This document shows positions 10,036 through 22,689 of a stretch of 64,000 bases of DNA, in pieces. Origin of the DNA: Gonium pectorale (taxonomy: Eukaryota; Chlorophyta; Chlorophyceae; Chlamydomonadales; Volvocaceae); assembly GCA_001584585.1 (NCBI GenBank), contig LSYV01000004.1, positions 852,898 through 916,897 on the forward strand, given 5' to 3'. Position 1 is the first letter of the stretch. Each line of letters begins with the position of its first letter. The notes under the pieces were generated by a model, which was not told where the DNA came from, searched no databases, and worked only from the letters and a program-made list of their open reading frames with translations. The position numbers and the translations under genes are program-made.

Positions 10036-11606
10036 CAGGGCTGAAGAGAGGGATGGCGTTTCAGGAGGTGCCAGTGCTGGAACTGCACCAGTGCGCATTT
10101 GGCGATATGCAGGCAGATAGAAGTATATGACACATTGCACATAGTGGGAAGCTGACATGTACATGACGCTGTGGGCGCTGTTGGGCGTGAGCTTGGCACT
10201 ATGTTTGTATGCATGCTAGTCAGTACGGTGTGTGTTGAATATGCGTGACGGAGTGCTGAAACTAGGTTTAAGATTTAGCTAGCAAACTCATCCTAGCCAG
10301 AACATTCGATCGTGCCCGACCCAACAAAAAAAACCTAGCAATTTACCACTGGGGTGCTGGGCTGGACTGGTGAACTGGTCTGTGCGGCCAGCTCGTCAAG
10401 CATAATGTAGAATACACTTAGGCAGCGATGTGTGTTTGGTGTAGGTATGCATAGCCCGTATACTGTCATGCTGTGGGGTGGCAATGGGGTTCAGGGAACA
10501 TCACCATGCGGTTTGCCACGCTTCTTTGTTTGTGTGGAAGGATGAGCTGCGTGTGTACTCGCAAATTGGCAATGGTTGTACAACCGGGTTATGCACCTAT
10601 CCAGGCTGGAAGGAGAGGCACGAAGCCTATGAAGCCGTCTGCATGACGTTGCTGGACTTCACTGTGCAATCCTTACAGGCGCTCCTTCCTGCCACATCAT
10701 TACTGCCTCGTGAGCTTGCCGCCAGAAGCCCCCGCACCAAGCGCCGTTAGTTGGATACCTGCAGTCGCTGAACAGACACTACACATTGCCTGCGCACGCA
10801 GACGGCGTGCAAGGCAAACATGAAACAACCCATCATTGAATGAATGCCATGGCCTCATGCGGCCTCAGCTGAGGCCCTGCGTGAGGCACGGCGCCTATGG
10901 CGCCGGCATGCAGCACCTGCATGCTGCTACGTGCGTAACATCAAATCCTCCGAAACAGGACTAAAGAACGAAAGCAGAACATACACTCTCAATGCTGGAT
11001 CTTAACAAAAGCAGCTCGCACTTGCAGTTCCCTCCTCTCGCAGCTTAGAACATGTCCGGGACAAGTCCAGGGAAACAAAGTTCAGGCGTGGTCAAGTCAC
11101 GTCACACATGGCTCTGTCGAAAGGAAAGGGCAGTCCCACAGACGGCGCACACCAAAGGGTGACACAACCGCTGCACCGGCACGCATCCGGACGGAAACAT
11201 GACCCATATCGGATAAAACGGTCCCTCCATGCCCTGCGGACGCCCCAAAACTTAACACTCCATATCTTGCGACAGTGTCACGGTGCTGAGCACCAACACT
11301 CTCATAGCGAATACTTCCGTACACGACACGCGTCTTCCCGTACAATGAAAGAAAACGTACAGCGCCACTGTGGGTATTGAATTCTGCCAGCATCCGAGCC
11401 CGGATGTAGTTCGTTTCACTCGCAGCACTCGTGACACCTCATCCGAGCAGCCATGCAGTCGCTCCGTTAACGTGCTCTCACTCTTGTCGAACAAGCGCTC
11501 CCCGCGACGCAGTTCAGCGACGCATCGCGCGGTGTCAACACAATCCAGCTCTGTCAGCAGCCACCTTATTGCGTGCTGGCGGCGCTGGGCTGGCTGCCTG
11601 CGAGCA
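10036..11606. other. Converging 3' regions, no gene seen
   Basis: This 1.6-kb stretch is AT-richer than the flanking genes and lies between two converging genes. It contains a small inverted pair (CTAGGTTT near 10262 and AAACCTAG near 10330). Some palindromic GC-rich words occur near 10860-10925. ORFs show no domain or splice support. Confidence 0.45.
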
Positions 11607-14371
11607 TTAACGCGCCGCCAAGACGCTCAGGCTGATCGTGCCGCGGGCCGTTGCTGACGCCAGAACCGGCGGGAGCCCCAGCAGCGACGCTGCCTCGTCC
11701 GGTTGCCAGCACACAGCGCTCACGAAGCCGGCGCCCTCGCCATAGCCGCTCTCCTGGCCATGCCCGTAGGAACCATGGGCCACCCGACCCGCGAAAGTGA
11801 CCCGCGGGTCGTTCAGATCCAGGGTCGCCAGCGGATCAGACCAGCTTGTATGGTAGGCGAACGCCCTGCTGCACTCGGAGCCGCACGCCAACAGCCCGTC
11901 CTTCGCGCGCACGCTGAGTCCCACAAAGTTCTTCTCGTTGCGGTGTCCCCGGAAGACGCGGTGCGGCACCTGGTGCTGTTGTGTCGGCGGCGCTGCGCTG
12001 CCCAGCCCCGCCGGCGCCGGAAGTGGCACCGGGCTATGCTGCACAGCGAAGAAAGGCGAATGACCGGCGAGGAGAGGCTTCACTCCTGGCCCTGCAGGGT
12101 CCGCCCGTTGTGCAGCGGCCACGACCGGTTGGGACATTACTGCTGCCAGCGAGGGCGCCGAGCCACCGAGGTCCCACAGTGCCAAAGACGCGTCCGTCGC
12201 CGCTGTCACGAGCCGGCCTGCGCCCATGAACCGGCAGTAGCTGGTTGGCCGGCTGTGGTGCCGCAGCGTCGCCAGCGGCCCGCAGCTAAGCTGCCGTATG
12301 TCGTAAACGTACGCCGTACGGTCAGAGCACGCGAGCGCCAGCAGGTGCTCATCCTCGGAGGAGAGGTCCACGCTGCAGACAGACGCCCTGGGGTTGGGCT
12401 GGAGGCATGCCACGCACTGAGCTAGGCTGCGGCCGGCCCAGAGGCGGGCGCAGCGGTCATCAGCGGCCGACGCCACGAGGTGCGGCGTGCGGCTGCTGTG
12501 TGCAACGGACCAGATCTTGCGCCCGCCGTGCGCCTCTACGTCTGCCAGCTGGTGCCCCGAAGCCAGGTGCAGCTGCAGCAGCACTCCGTCGTAGTCTCCA
12601 ACCGTCAGCACCCCGTCCTGCGGAGCAATGGTAAGAAGTAAAGGACATCCTTCCGGTTCAAAGGCAAGGCACCGGGAATCCTGGCGTGTGGCCTCGCCGA
12701 CTGAAAGGCGTGCCTCCAGGACTGCCGGCAAGGAGCAGAGCATCGGAAAGAGCCGCAGCAGGGCCGCCCGCCCACAAAGGCGGACGGGTGACGGGGGAAA
12801 CCGCAGTACGGTATCTCAAGACCTTAGTGACATGCAACTCCGCGAGACGCCGCGACTCACCAGAAACGGGGACCAGGCCATGCTGCTTATCTTGGAGGGC
12901 ATCCTCTGCACCACCACCTCAGGGGCCGACGCGCCGTCGTCATCGGCGTCCTCCTCATCCTCCGCTGCGCTGTCGCTGCAGCCGCGGCCCCTGCGCAGCC
13001 GCGGCCCTTGCCCGAAGGCGAGCGCGCCGCCCTCCGCGCCACCCTCCTCGCTCTCTTCATAGCTGTCACCGCAGTCGTGCACGCTGCCGAACACGTCCGA
13101 AAGGTTATACAGCCGAATCTGCGAAACATCAAGATCAGTGGGGCGCGACTTAGCTCCAAGCTCGAAAGCACAGGACGGACAAGACGGCCCTGCTAATCGG
13201 TATCCATAGCAGACGTATCTGGACGATCAGCACCAGGTTGGCAAAGTTTGCAACACAGCAGCATCACGTCATCGCGACCCGGCCCCATCCACCCCGACGG
13301 CCCACCCACCTGCTTGTCCACGCCGCCTGCAGCCAGCAGCATCCCGTCCGGAGAGAACTCCAGGGCGCACACAATGCCAGCTCGCTCCACGCTGCGGCCA
13401 TCGCCGACGTGCGCAATGCCGCGCGAGCCGCCGGCCGCCCCAGAGCCGCTGCTGCGGCTGGCTGGCTGCAGCCGCATCACCTCCTGCAGCTCTGCGGGCG
13501 CCGGATCTAAGCGCTGCTGCCATTCGGGACGAAAGGACCAGCCCTCGGGTAGGTGCGAGCTCGACAGGGGCGGCGTTTGGGACACCGGAGGCTCAGCACC
13601 CTGAACGGAGTCGCCGCCAGATACGGGCGTGGGGTCCCGTTGCGCCAGGCGGCGAGAGGAGGACCCCGGCCCTGGCCCCGCCTCGTCGTCTGCGTTGTTC
13701 CCGCCGTCCAACCCAATACGCTCTTCGGCCCGCTGCGCCGCAAGGCTGGAGTCAATATCGGCAGCGGAAGTTGCTGCCGCAGCGCTCGAGACAACCAAGC
13801 TGGGAGACCTTGCCATGCTGTTCATGGGCTCCATCATCCGAGCGGCTGTCCCTGCCCATGCCCCCGTGGGCCCGGGGGCCACTGCCTCCGCGCCCGGCTG
13901 CGCCTCAGCCGCCGGCTGTGGTGACTCGCTGGACCGGACGTGGCCATGGCCTTGACATAGCTGGCTGTCGCACGCTCCCTGGCAGGTATGGTACGCATCG
14001 ACAGGAGCGGCACCGCCCCGCGCGTACGGCGCCACGCCGAGCCCGCTGAGCCCCTGCGACGCTGCCGCTGGCAGCCCAGAGGACGCGCTACCTCCTGCTC
14101 CTAGAGTGCCGGTTGTCGACATTGCGCGCTGCCGCTTGGCTGAAGCTGTGACCGCCAGCAGTGCCGCGCCTTGCTCCGTGAAAGGGTCCACTAGAGAGCT
14201 TAGGGCGGGCAGGGACATGCCGCTGATACTGCGCTTCCGCAGCAGAGACGACAACTTTCCAGCGTACGCGTTGAGGTGGAACGGGCTGTTGGAGCGGTAC
14301 TGGCAAAAGAGGCAATCGCTGGAGTCGCAACCACCACCCGGTCGCGCTCCCGCGCTTGGCTCCAGCAACTC
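11607..14371 (-). CDS. COP1/SPA-family WD40-repeat protein (N-terminus unresolved)
   Basis: Three phase-0 exons are supported: 14371-13310, 13118-12861 and 12617-11607 (776 residues to TAA at 11607). The C-terminal half is a WD40 propeller with COP1/SPA-specific wording: GIVCALEFSPDGMLLAAGGV, then IRLYNLSDVF. Later come KISSMAWSP joined to GDYDGVLL, KIWSVAHSS, CSDRTAYVYDIR, and FRGHRNEKNFVGLSV, which is close to the family's FRGHxNEKNFVGL blade. In plants and Chlamydomonas, COP1 and SPA act in a CUL4-DDB1 E3 ligase that represses light and photoprotection genes. An acidic insert (near 12900-13050) and a 350-residue Ser/Ala-rich N-terminal region are present. No RING or kinase-like domain is visible, so COP1 and SPA cannot be separated. 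The 14371 boundary is taken as an acceptor (CAG) because upstream frames are short. A first exon near 14560-14645 is possible. Confidence 0.85.
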
Positions 14372-14645
14372 CTGCATAGTTGCGAGTTGTAAAGAAAGGC
14401 TGCGTAGGTATTCGGTGCAACTGCATCTGGCCAGTTAACCTACGCCTCGCCAGCGACGCGGAAAGTCCCGAGCCACGGAAGCAGCCAAGCCACACACCCC
14501 AACTCTTCCCCCAGAGAGCAGACGTTCCGTTGCCCACCTTCGACAGCTCTGTGAGCGCGATGCAGACATTGTCCTCCGCACCGTTTACCGCGCAGGGCAA
14601 ACAGAGCATTGGCACCAGAGGAGGGACCGAGCGCGATGCTCTTTA

Positions 14646-15258
14646 GCATCAACAAACGCTCCAGCTGCTTATAAAGCCGAATGATGTACAAAGCGCTACG
14701 CGTGAGTTGAGTGGTCGCACAAGGCCATCTTTAGCTGAGCCGCGCCGGTTCGGTTATCTGATTTATGAATAGCTGAGGACAATGTTCAAACAGAGGGGAA
14801 TCGTAAAGTGGAGAATCTTGTAGCCTTGTTGCGCAATGGCTCAGTGCTCAGGAAAGTTTCACCTTTTCGCGAGCAGAATGAAATTGTGACTGTTAATGGG
14901 GCAATGAGCGCTTAAGATGAGGATATGTGGCCTTGCCACGTGCTCTGCTTCTACGCGGCACGTACGATTCTGCGTTGTGGCCGAGAGCAAGCCCGTCGCT
15001 GGGCCGAATCTCCTACGTACCTCCGTGTTAAAAGCTTTAGTGTGCAAGGATACTATAACCATTTTACTTGCGCTGAAAGCCCGTGAACAGCTATCAACCG
15101 ACACGTAGGCAAATGCACCTCCTGGACCAAATCTCGACCATGCTGGTATACAGTCTTTAGTTACTACGGTCCTAGATTGACTGGGACATTGGCTGGGTTT
15201 GACGGGCACGTCGAGGCCAAGGACACGATCCCCAAACGCGAGGGGAGGAGCGCAAAAT
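14646..15258. promoter_or_regulatory. Divergent intergenic region between COP1/SPA-like and PNGase genes
   Basis: About 600 bases separate the probable 5' end of the WD40 gene from the first PNGase exon. The sequence is AT-richer than coding DNA, and a TATAAAG-like word occurs near 14670 (CTTATAAAGC on the plus strand). No coding signal was found. Confidence 0.35.
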
Positions 15259-18200
15259 ATGGATCCCGATGAGGCCCTGGCCAGGATGCTCCAGGTGGGC
15301 CAGATTCCGTGCCTTGACGGAATAAACCGGTTAGTGACGGGGCCCTTTCTTGGCCCCGTCCATAGACAGGGCCCGGGCGTAGTACCCAGCAACGGGGGAG
15401 TACATGGAAGAGGGAGTTCGTTGTTCTTAGGCCGCGCCCTCGCCGTGACAACCTGCTGCCACGGAGCGCCGCCGGCCAGGGGTCGTGCGCCTGTGCCTGA
15501 CAGCCAGGCAGGCGGGGTTGCCATGATGGTTGCATCACTGCCGCCAGCCGCAGCCATTTCCCCGTAGCGTGTGAGGACAGGGTCACGCATCGCAAGGGCC
15601 TCCGTACCAAGACCCGCAGCGCACGGGGATCCTACGATTCTGCAGCCAGAGCGTTCCGGGCGAAGCTCTGGAGCGCGTCATAACGTCCTTCACGACCTGT
15701 TCATGTGCACGCTCTGGGCCTAGCTTTGTTCCGCTCCCTTACGCCGCCGCTTCACCTGCCGCGTACCTGCCACCCGCTGGCTCTCTGGCCCACGTTAGGA
15801 GGAGGAGCTGAGGGCAGCCGGCGCGATGCAGGGCCTGCAGGTGGCGCAGTCGGCGCAGCGAACCACCGACACCGCCGCAGCCGTGGCCGCGTCCCCAAGC
15901 GACGCCGCTGGAATCGCGGCCTTCGAGTCGCGGCTACACGCGATACAGCACATCGCGCTGAGGGTGCGGACGGCTGGGAATCGAACCCGGCGGGTCGTCC
16001 TCCACGGGTCCATCGGCTTGCGTTGCCCATGGCCCGCGTTGTCATGTGCGCTGTGTGGGTCGGGCCGTCGGGGTGGCTACTTGGTCCGTGCACAAACTGA
16101 TGAGCGCTGACCGGCAGAGGGGGTTTGTGGCAGCTGGGCTGCGGGTCGGTAAGCCGTGGAGCGAACTGCGGCACGGGGTCGGGGGTGTTCCGCCCACGCA
16201 GGATGATGGCACGAAGCGACCGGGCGGGGATGGAGGACGGAAGCTGGTCAACAAGTGCACGCAGCGTGCGCTCAGCGCGCTGCCTGTGCCGCCAGGGTCC
16301 CTAGACCAGGCCCCACTACCTGCTGCCGTACCCTCTATCGCGACCTCCTTGCCCGCGTCTGCGATGTGCCACCTCTATTATGGTACCGGTACGCCCTCTC
16401 TATGCCGCGTTGCTAACTCTTTTTCTGACATCAGCACCCAACGCCAGAGCCGCGCCACACCCGCGCTGGCGCCGCGCCCTCCGCGCGCCCGCCGGCCCTT
16501 TTGCAGCCGCTTGGGAACGGGAGGGCATACGCGTCGAGCTCGTGCCTAGCAAGCGTGCTCCTTTACCTCCAACCCCGCTTGCCCGCCCTCCCCCCCCCCG
16601 CTCCGCCCTGCTCAGTGCGAGGATCCAACACTCCAGGAGCGCGCCCGCGCCGTGATGCCGCTGGCCCGGCTGCGGGCGTCCGCCGCGGAGTCGGTGGCCC
16701 TGGCCGCACGTCTGGGATCGGACGTGGAGGCGCCGGCGCAGGAGGACGAGCTGGCGCGCGGGCTGCTGGGCTGGTTTAAGACCGAGTTTTTCTCCTGGGT
16801 GGGTTGGTATCGTGCTTCACGATGTATTGATATATGAGGATGGTGACAAGCTCTAGACGGTTCGTGGGCGCGTGGTTGTGCGCGTTGGGCGCCTTTCCGG
16901 CCCGAGTTGGTCCAAAGAGCAGGGCTGGAGGCGCGCGCGCGGACGGTTAGGGTATGTTGGGCACCAGCCTGGCGCGTATGCGCGAGTTGCGAGCCCCGTT
17001 GCCCTCACCGCGAGGTGGGCGCCCTCCGCAACCCAGCCCCTGGCCCAGCCACGTCGCGAGGGCTCCTTTCCTCCTTGTCCCGGCTCGGTGCCTCAACCCA
17101 CTGCCGTCAAACACCAGCCACCAGCCGTAAACCGCCGCCCGCCCCTTCTTGCACTGCCAGGTCAACACGCTTCCGTGCAGCGCCTGCGGCTGCGCCGACA
17201 CCCTGTCCACCGGCCTGGTGGCCCCCTCCCCGGACGACCTGGCGGGCGGGGCCAGCCGGGTGGAGCTACACGCCTGCCCCGCCTGCGGCGCCGCCAACCG
17301 CTTCCCGCGCTACAACGAGCCGGGGCGGCTGCTGCAGCCCGGCTGCCGGCGCGGCCGCTGCGGCGAGTGGGCCAACGCGTTCCTGCTGTGCTGCAGGGCG
17401 GCGGGTGCGGGGGCCGCGAGTGGGGCTCGTGCAGTGTAACGGAGTGGCGAGGAGGAGATGGGGTTGACCATGTGGGCTGGAGCTCTGGAAGGCCTTCGAG
17501 CGCTTGCACTTTTTGGGCGCTCACAACCGTTTTATGTAGCTGCGGCCGGTCGCCGCGGTTCAGGTTCGCATGTCGTTACGGCTGACGGCAGGTCCAGGTG
17601 AAGTTGCAGTTGGTCCAAGTGGATTTGCAGCGCAGGCAAGCGACCTTGCTGCCTCACGGGTCGTGCTGTTAGTCCCCACCTCTGTTGTGCATGCAATGCC
17701 GGCTTGCATCCGCTCCGTTGCAGGCCTGACGGCGCGCTACGTGAGCGACTGGGCGGACCACGTGTGGACCGAGTACTACAGCCACCGCATGCGCCGGTGG
17801 GTGAAGGGTTGGGTGTGGGTGAGGGTGTGGGGCGGCGGCAGCGGGGAGGGACCCGGCGCGAGCGGGTTTGATGAGTTTGCGACGGTGGTTTGACGAGGCA
17901 GCGGTTGCAAAGCGGTTGGCAGCCTGTTGACGGGTGGCTGAGGGGCGGAGATAGCCCGTACGGCCTGGCCATGTGTGGGACGTTGCCCGGACCCAAGGTA
18001 TGGTGGCTCTGGCTATGTCAGTTCTGTCTGAAAGTGGACTGCGCATGCTGATGGGGAGGTCCTCAGCGACGACCCTCGCTCAAGCCTACAGAATGTACGG
18101 GTACGCAGGACTGCCAGCGACTTCAGAGCTCCCTGCCCTTCAGCTGCCGCCGCTGCCCCGCTCCCCAACCGCTTCCTCTGCCCCTGTCCTCCCTCGGCCA

Positions 18201-21200
18201 CCGTCTGGTGGGCAGGTGGGTGCATCTGGACTCGTGCGAGGCCTCGTACGACAAGCCGCTGCTGTACGAGCAGGGCTGGCGCAAGGAGGTGCTGTACGTT
18301 GTGGCGGCGGGCGCTGCGGGCATTGTGGACGTCACGCCGCGGTACACGGCCAGGTAGGTGCGGATGCGACTCCGCTCAACGAGGGGACTCCGGACCGAAC
18401 AGAAGTACAGAGCTGTGGGAACGCACAGCTTCCCGTGCTTGCTGGGCGGCTGCGAGGTGCGGGCTACTGGGCTAGGATACTGCAGGTGCTGGCAACCGGC
18501 TGGCGGCCATGCCGGAGCTGTGGCGGCCCGCGGGGGAGCCGGCCGCACGAGCTCATCGCAAGTGGCAAGTGGCATGGGGGGGCGAGCCAATTTAATCGTG
18601 AAGCCTGGAGCACCCCTGAGGGGAGTATGTGGCAATCTATGGCTGGGGGGCAAAGGGCTGCAGGAGGGCATGGCGCAGGGAGGCGAGTTTCACGACCGCA
18701 TGCAATCGCCCGCGTAAGTCACGCGCCTCAGAGCGGCGCCTGCTGGGTGTACATGATTGAGTGTTGGGTAAAAGGGCCGCAGGCAGCCGGTGACCGTGGC
18801 TGCGGCGTGTCAGCTGCTGCTGCATGCCCTCCCCCCCAAGCCTGGCCCCGTATCGCGGCCACGACCGACCGCGCCCGACCGCGCCCCGGCCCCCCGCCTC
18901 TCGCGCCCATTCGCATGCATCGCGCGGGGCAGGTGGCGCGAGTACGTGGCGCCCCGCCGCAACATGGTTCCGGAGCGCTGGCTCGCGCGGACGCTGGACT
19001 CGATGACGGAGGCGCGCCGGGCGGGCTGGCCGGGCCCCCGCCGGACGGTATGGCTGGGTCGCGACGCGGAGGAGCGCGTGGTGAGTGCTTTCTCTGTTAA
19101 GATAACTTTAGCATAGTGAAGATATAGCGAAAGAAAGACCAGAGTGCGAGCGCTTAACGTGGCAGCGCTCCTGCCGGTATGGCCATTGGTGTCTAGGGGG
19201 AGGATTGACTGTTTACCGCCCGGGTGTGTAATGCGCGCGGCCTGACATAGCAAGGTATGACGTGGTCTGTCCCGCCCTGCTTATCCTCCGCGTCTTGCCC
19301 CGGGACCCTCCTGCAGGAGTTACTGCGCTGCCGGCTGGGGCTGCGTCCCGGGGCGCAGCTGCGCGAGGCTCTGCCAGGCCGCCAGACGGGGTCGGTGGAG
19401 TGGCGGCAGCAGCGGGGCGAGATCGGTGCGTAGGGTGGCGTGGGGTGGCGGCCGGCTGGCAGTGGTCGGGAACATACGCACGCATTGTTCAGGCGTAGCA
19501 CCCTTGCGGAGGCCATGTCCTGTCAGTTTGGTCGTCAAGTTACAAGCTCGAAGCTCGTACTAACTCATCCGAGCTAAGATGCTATCATACCGCCGAGTAG
19601 CCCATCAGTTCGAACTAAAAGCGACATGGTGTAGCCGGGGCTGACAGTGAGTACAACACAATGCCCATGCCTCTCCAGGCTCGTCCGTACAACCGCCCAC
19701 GTCGTACCGCGTGGCTCCCGACGGCCCCGGCTCGCTGCCCGCCCTGTTCTCGGCGGCGGGGCGGCTCAGCGGCGGCGCGGTGCGCGCCGCGGGCCACAAC
19801 GAGGTGCACGAGGTGGTGGAGCGCCTGTTCGACGGTGGGTGGCTGAGCGGGTGGGTGGCTGAGCGGGTGGGTGGCTGAGCGGGTGGGAGGGTGCGTTGGG
19901 TGGACGGGCGGCGGGTGGGCGGGCGGGAATGCGCGGGCACGAGGGCGGGTACGCCGGTGCGGAGGGCGCGGGCGGGAAGCCGCGGGGATGTGGGGGAGCG
20001 GACAGATTGGCCGGATGCGGGGCATGTGTTGATCCTTGAGGAGCGAACCGCGTGGTGCACGTCGGCAGGGTGGTGCGTGGCAGGCAGGCACGGCCCATGG
20101 ATACGGCAGGTGCCTCATGTCGCATGCCATGCGAGCGAGCAGGTGCGGCGTAGCTTGAGAAGGAACTCATGCCAGGCCGGCGTGTGTGTGTGTGGACCCT
20201 CAGCCCCACCCATCCTCCGGGTCGTCACCCGCAGGCCGGTCCTCCACAAAGTGGCTCGACTTCGGCGGCGGCGGCTCAGGCGGCTCGTCCTGGGTGGAGT
20301 ACCTCATGCCCAACGACCTTCCGGTACGACGTCCGTGCGTCTAGACTCAACTCACAACCGAGGCTGGAAGGGCTGGGCTCCGTCCAAGGCCCTCTTCCTC
20401 CCCCCGCACCCCCAATCTCGCGCATTTTGACTCTTTGCCAAGCAAGCATCGGCATGGGAAAGCTTGCAAGCATTTGGGCTACCTGCACACATATGTATCG
20501 GGGGACCCCGGTCTCCTGCCCTTGGAGCCCATCTTTTTGCCGTGCGTGCCCCCGCAGCCCGTGTCGCTCTCATGCTACGAGCTCATCTCGGCCAACGACA
20601 GCCCCGAGCGGGACCCCGCGGCATGGCGGCTGGAGGGTGTCACGGAGGCGGACTGGCGGGCAGGTGGGGCATCCCGAGAGCGCCCCGGCCGGCCGTCGGG
20701 CCCCGCCTCACCGCGACACCAACATGCGCACAACGGCACCCGTCCATGCGGCCACGGAACAGCCGCCATGCGTGCGTACCGCGAGTGCGTCCCCCCCCCC
20801 CACCAATTTAGCTCGCGCCAGCCGGCATCACCAACGTCGACGGACGACGCAGCTCTGAGCGGCGAATACCTGGCGGCTGCCTGCGTCTCGGAACGCCGAC
20901 ACCCTCTCTGGGAGCCGGCGAACTGAAGTCAAGAGTGCCTTGGCCGCCGATGGGCGAACGCGCAGCTGGCGTCCAGTCTTCTCCTATCCAAAGAAACACG
21001 TTTCCTTCAAACCCCACCACCACCACGTCACGCCGGGCTTTTTCAGGAGCAGTCAAGAGCGGCGTTGGCGGCAAGCGGCATGCACCGAGGGTGTTTTTCC
21101 GTGCTTTTAACGGGTGCTGCGAGGCATCCACCCCGCTAGAGGGCCTCGCACACGGTGGGCACCAACCCTGCGCGGCGCCGCTCCACGGAGGTTCCCGCTC

Positions 21201-22151
21201 CCGCCCGCTGCCTCATTCGGCCCTTTCGTATACCACCCCGCCGTGCGGCAGGCCGTCGGGAGCAGTGGACGCCCCTGGACACGCGAACGGGCGTGCGCTT
21301 CCCGGGGCGCTTCACGCCGCTGGCCTTCTCGCTCGCCGCCCCCTCGCCACCCTGCCGCCGCCTGCGCCTCGCCATCTCCGCCACCGCCCACCCGGCCCTC
21401 GCCAACAGTGTGCAGCTGGCGTGCTGGAACCTGTACGGCAGCAGCGTCAGCGATGGTGACGGCGGCGGCAGCTCCTCGACAGCGGCAGCGGCGGCGGGGT
21501 CCGAGGGCGGAGGCGGCGGCCGGCCCGGTGCCGCTGCTGAAGCGGAGCGGCTGCAGCGGCTGCGAGAGGCGGTGGCGGCGTCCAACCCCGACCCGGCGGC
21601 CCTGGCGCTGCTTGGGAAGCTGCTGGGCAACGTGCGACGCGATCCGTCGGAGCACAAATACCGGAAGGTCAGTTTGGGGTTCCGCCCTGTACCGGTCGGA
21701 CCAACGGGGGGTAGTAGCAGCGCTTGAGCAGGAGTGTTTTGGACTGGCTCGTCTCGTCCCTGCCGTTGTTGTTTGTCCGCTGCGGCGTATCTGCCGCGAA
21801 ACGCCATCGCTGTTGTGCTGCGCATTCATCTAGGTTGCATGCTCCTTGCCGTACGTGCTCCTACACGATATGGCAGGCGCCATCCAACTTTGTGCACCAA
21901 CCCCCGGGCATCCGCGGCTGCCCCTTCAGGTTCGGTGCGCTAAGGTGCGACCGCTGCTGCGTGGCCCGTTGGTGGAGGTGCTCGTGTCCTACGTAGGATT
22001 CCGCCCGGTCCTCATGCCCGCAACGGAGGGGCCAGCGGAAACGGAAGCGGGCGTGCCGCAGGGTGAAGAGTTGTTCCTGATGCTTGCGCCTGACGCCACA
22101 GGCGCCGAGCTGCAGCGCATAGACCGCGTGCTTGCGTTCCTTCCGCAGTGA
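15259..22151 (+). CDS. PNG1: Peptide:N-glycanase (PNGase) with C-terminal PUB domain
   Basis: Thirteen phase-consistent exons give 694 residues: 15259-15294, 15799-15963, 16616-16798, 17161-17404, 17724-17796, 18216-18353, 18933-19080, 19317-19425, 19679-19834, 20235-20323, 20558-20663, 21252-21667 and 21930-22151. PNGase removes N-glycans from misfolded glycoproteins exported from the ER for proteasomal destruction. The transglutaminase-like core shows zinc-binding CxxC pairs (C134/C137, C167/C170). The catalytic triad is Cys195 (GRCGEWAN), His222 (DHVWTE) and Asp239 (WVHLDSCE). Next comes a galactose-binding/PAW-like region (STKWLDFG, SWVEY, SCYELISANDSPERDP, ANSVQLACWNLYG). The C-terminus has PUB-domain features (ALLGKLLGNVRRDPSEHKYRK, then GFRPVLM). 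The 12-codon first exon (MDPDEALARMLQ) joins exactly to EEELRAAGAMQ. A TGTAA polyadenylation word lies at 22223-22227. Confidence 0.95.
19835..19882 (+). repeat. 16-bp minisatellite starting exactly at a splice donor
   Basis: Three perfect tandem copies of GTGGGTGGCTGAGCGG begin at the first base of the PNGase intron after exon 9. Each copy repeats the donor-like GTGGGT, so three equivalent 5' splice sites lie 16 bases apart. A fourth partial copy follows. Confidence 0.9.
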
Positions 22152-22689
22152 GGAGTTGCGCATGTGTCGGCAAAAGGAGTGTACCTTTCTATTTGATGTT
22201 ATTATGTTACTCTAGTCCTTGATGTAAGGCGTGGAATGGCCTGCGTGTATGTCGGCCCCCAGGTTGATGTGTGGCGCCGGCGTGACGTTCTAGTAGTTTT
22301 TCATGGCCATGATGTAGAGATTCCTGCGCGCTATTTCCACTGACCTTTTTCGGGCTGCTCTCGAGATGGGAGGTTTTGGTTGTAGCTTTTCGGCGACACA
22401 CACACAGCGACACACTGGGGCCAGCTGTCGAAATGCCGGACTGTGGTAGTGCAAGTACTGTATCAATTTACATTACATCAAAGAACGCACCATATAATTT
22501 CAGTGTCGGGCTCTTTCGGTTGGAACCACTCGGCGCCAGGCGACTGCGCTGGACTGGTCAAGACGGGTGAAGTTAGCTTAGCTGTGTTAAACGTCGCGTA
22601 TAGTGTCGACGATATAGGTGGACTAGGCGCAACTTGCTAGAAGCGCCCCGCTTTCCCGCTTGTCAACTCCAAACCACCAATAGGCCACA
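22152..22689. other. PNGase 3' region and upstream region of FAD-monooxygenase-like gene
   Basis: A 540-base AT-richer spacer between two genes on the same strand. It contains the TGTAA signal at 22223-22227 and no coding evidence. Confidence 0.5.

Noticed and set aside
14859..15590. Minus-strand ORF upstream of the COP1/SPA-like gene
   Set aside because: No domain, no splice consistency, and it overlaps the well-supported first PNGase exon (15259-15294) on the other strand.
15965..16040. tRNA-like T-arm on the minus strand (GGGTTCGATTCCC)
   Set aside because: The T-loop consensus is present, but no 5' acceptor strand complementary to the 3' side exists within 75 bases and D and anticodon arms do not fold. 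It lies at a PNGase intron donor and is probably chance or a decayed fragment.
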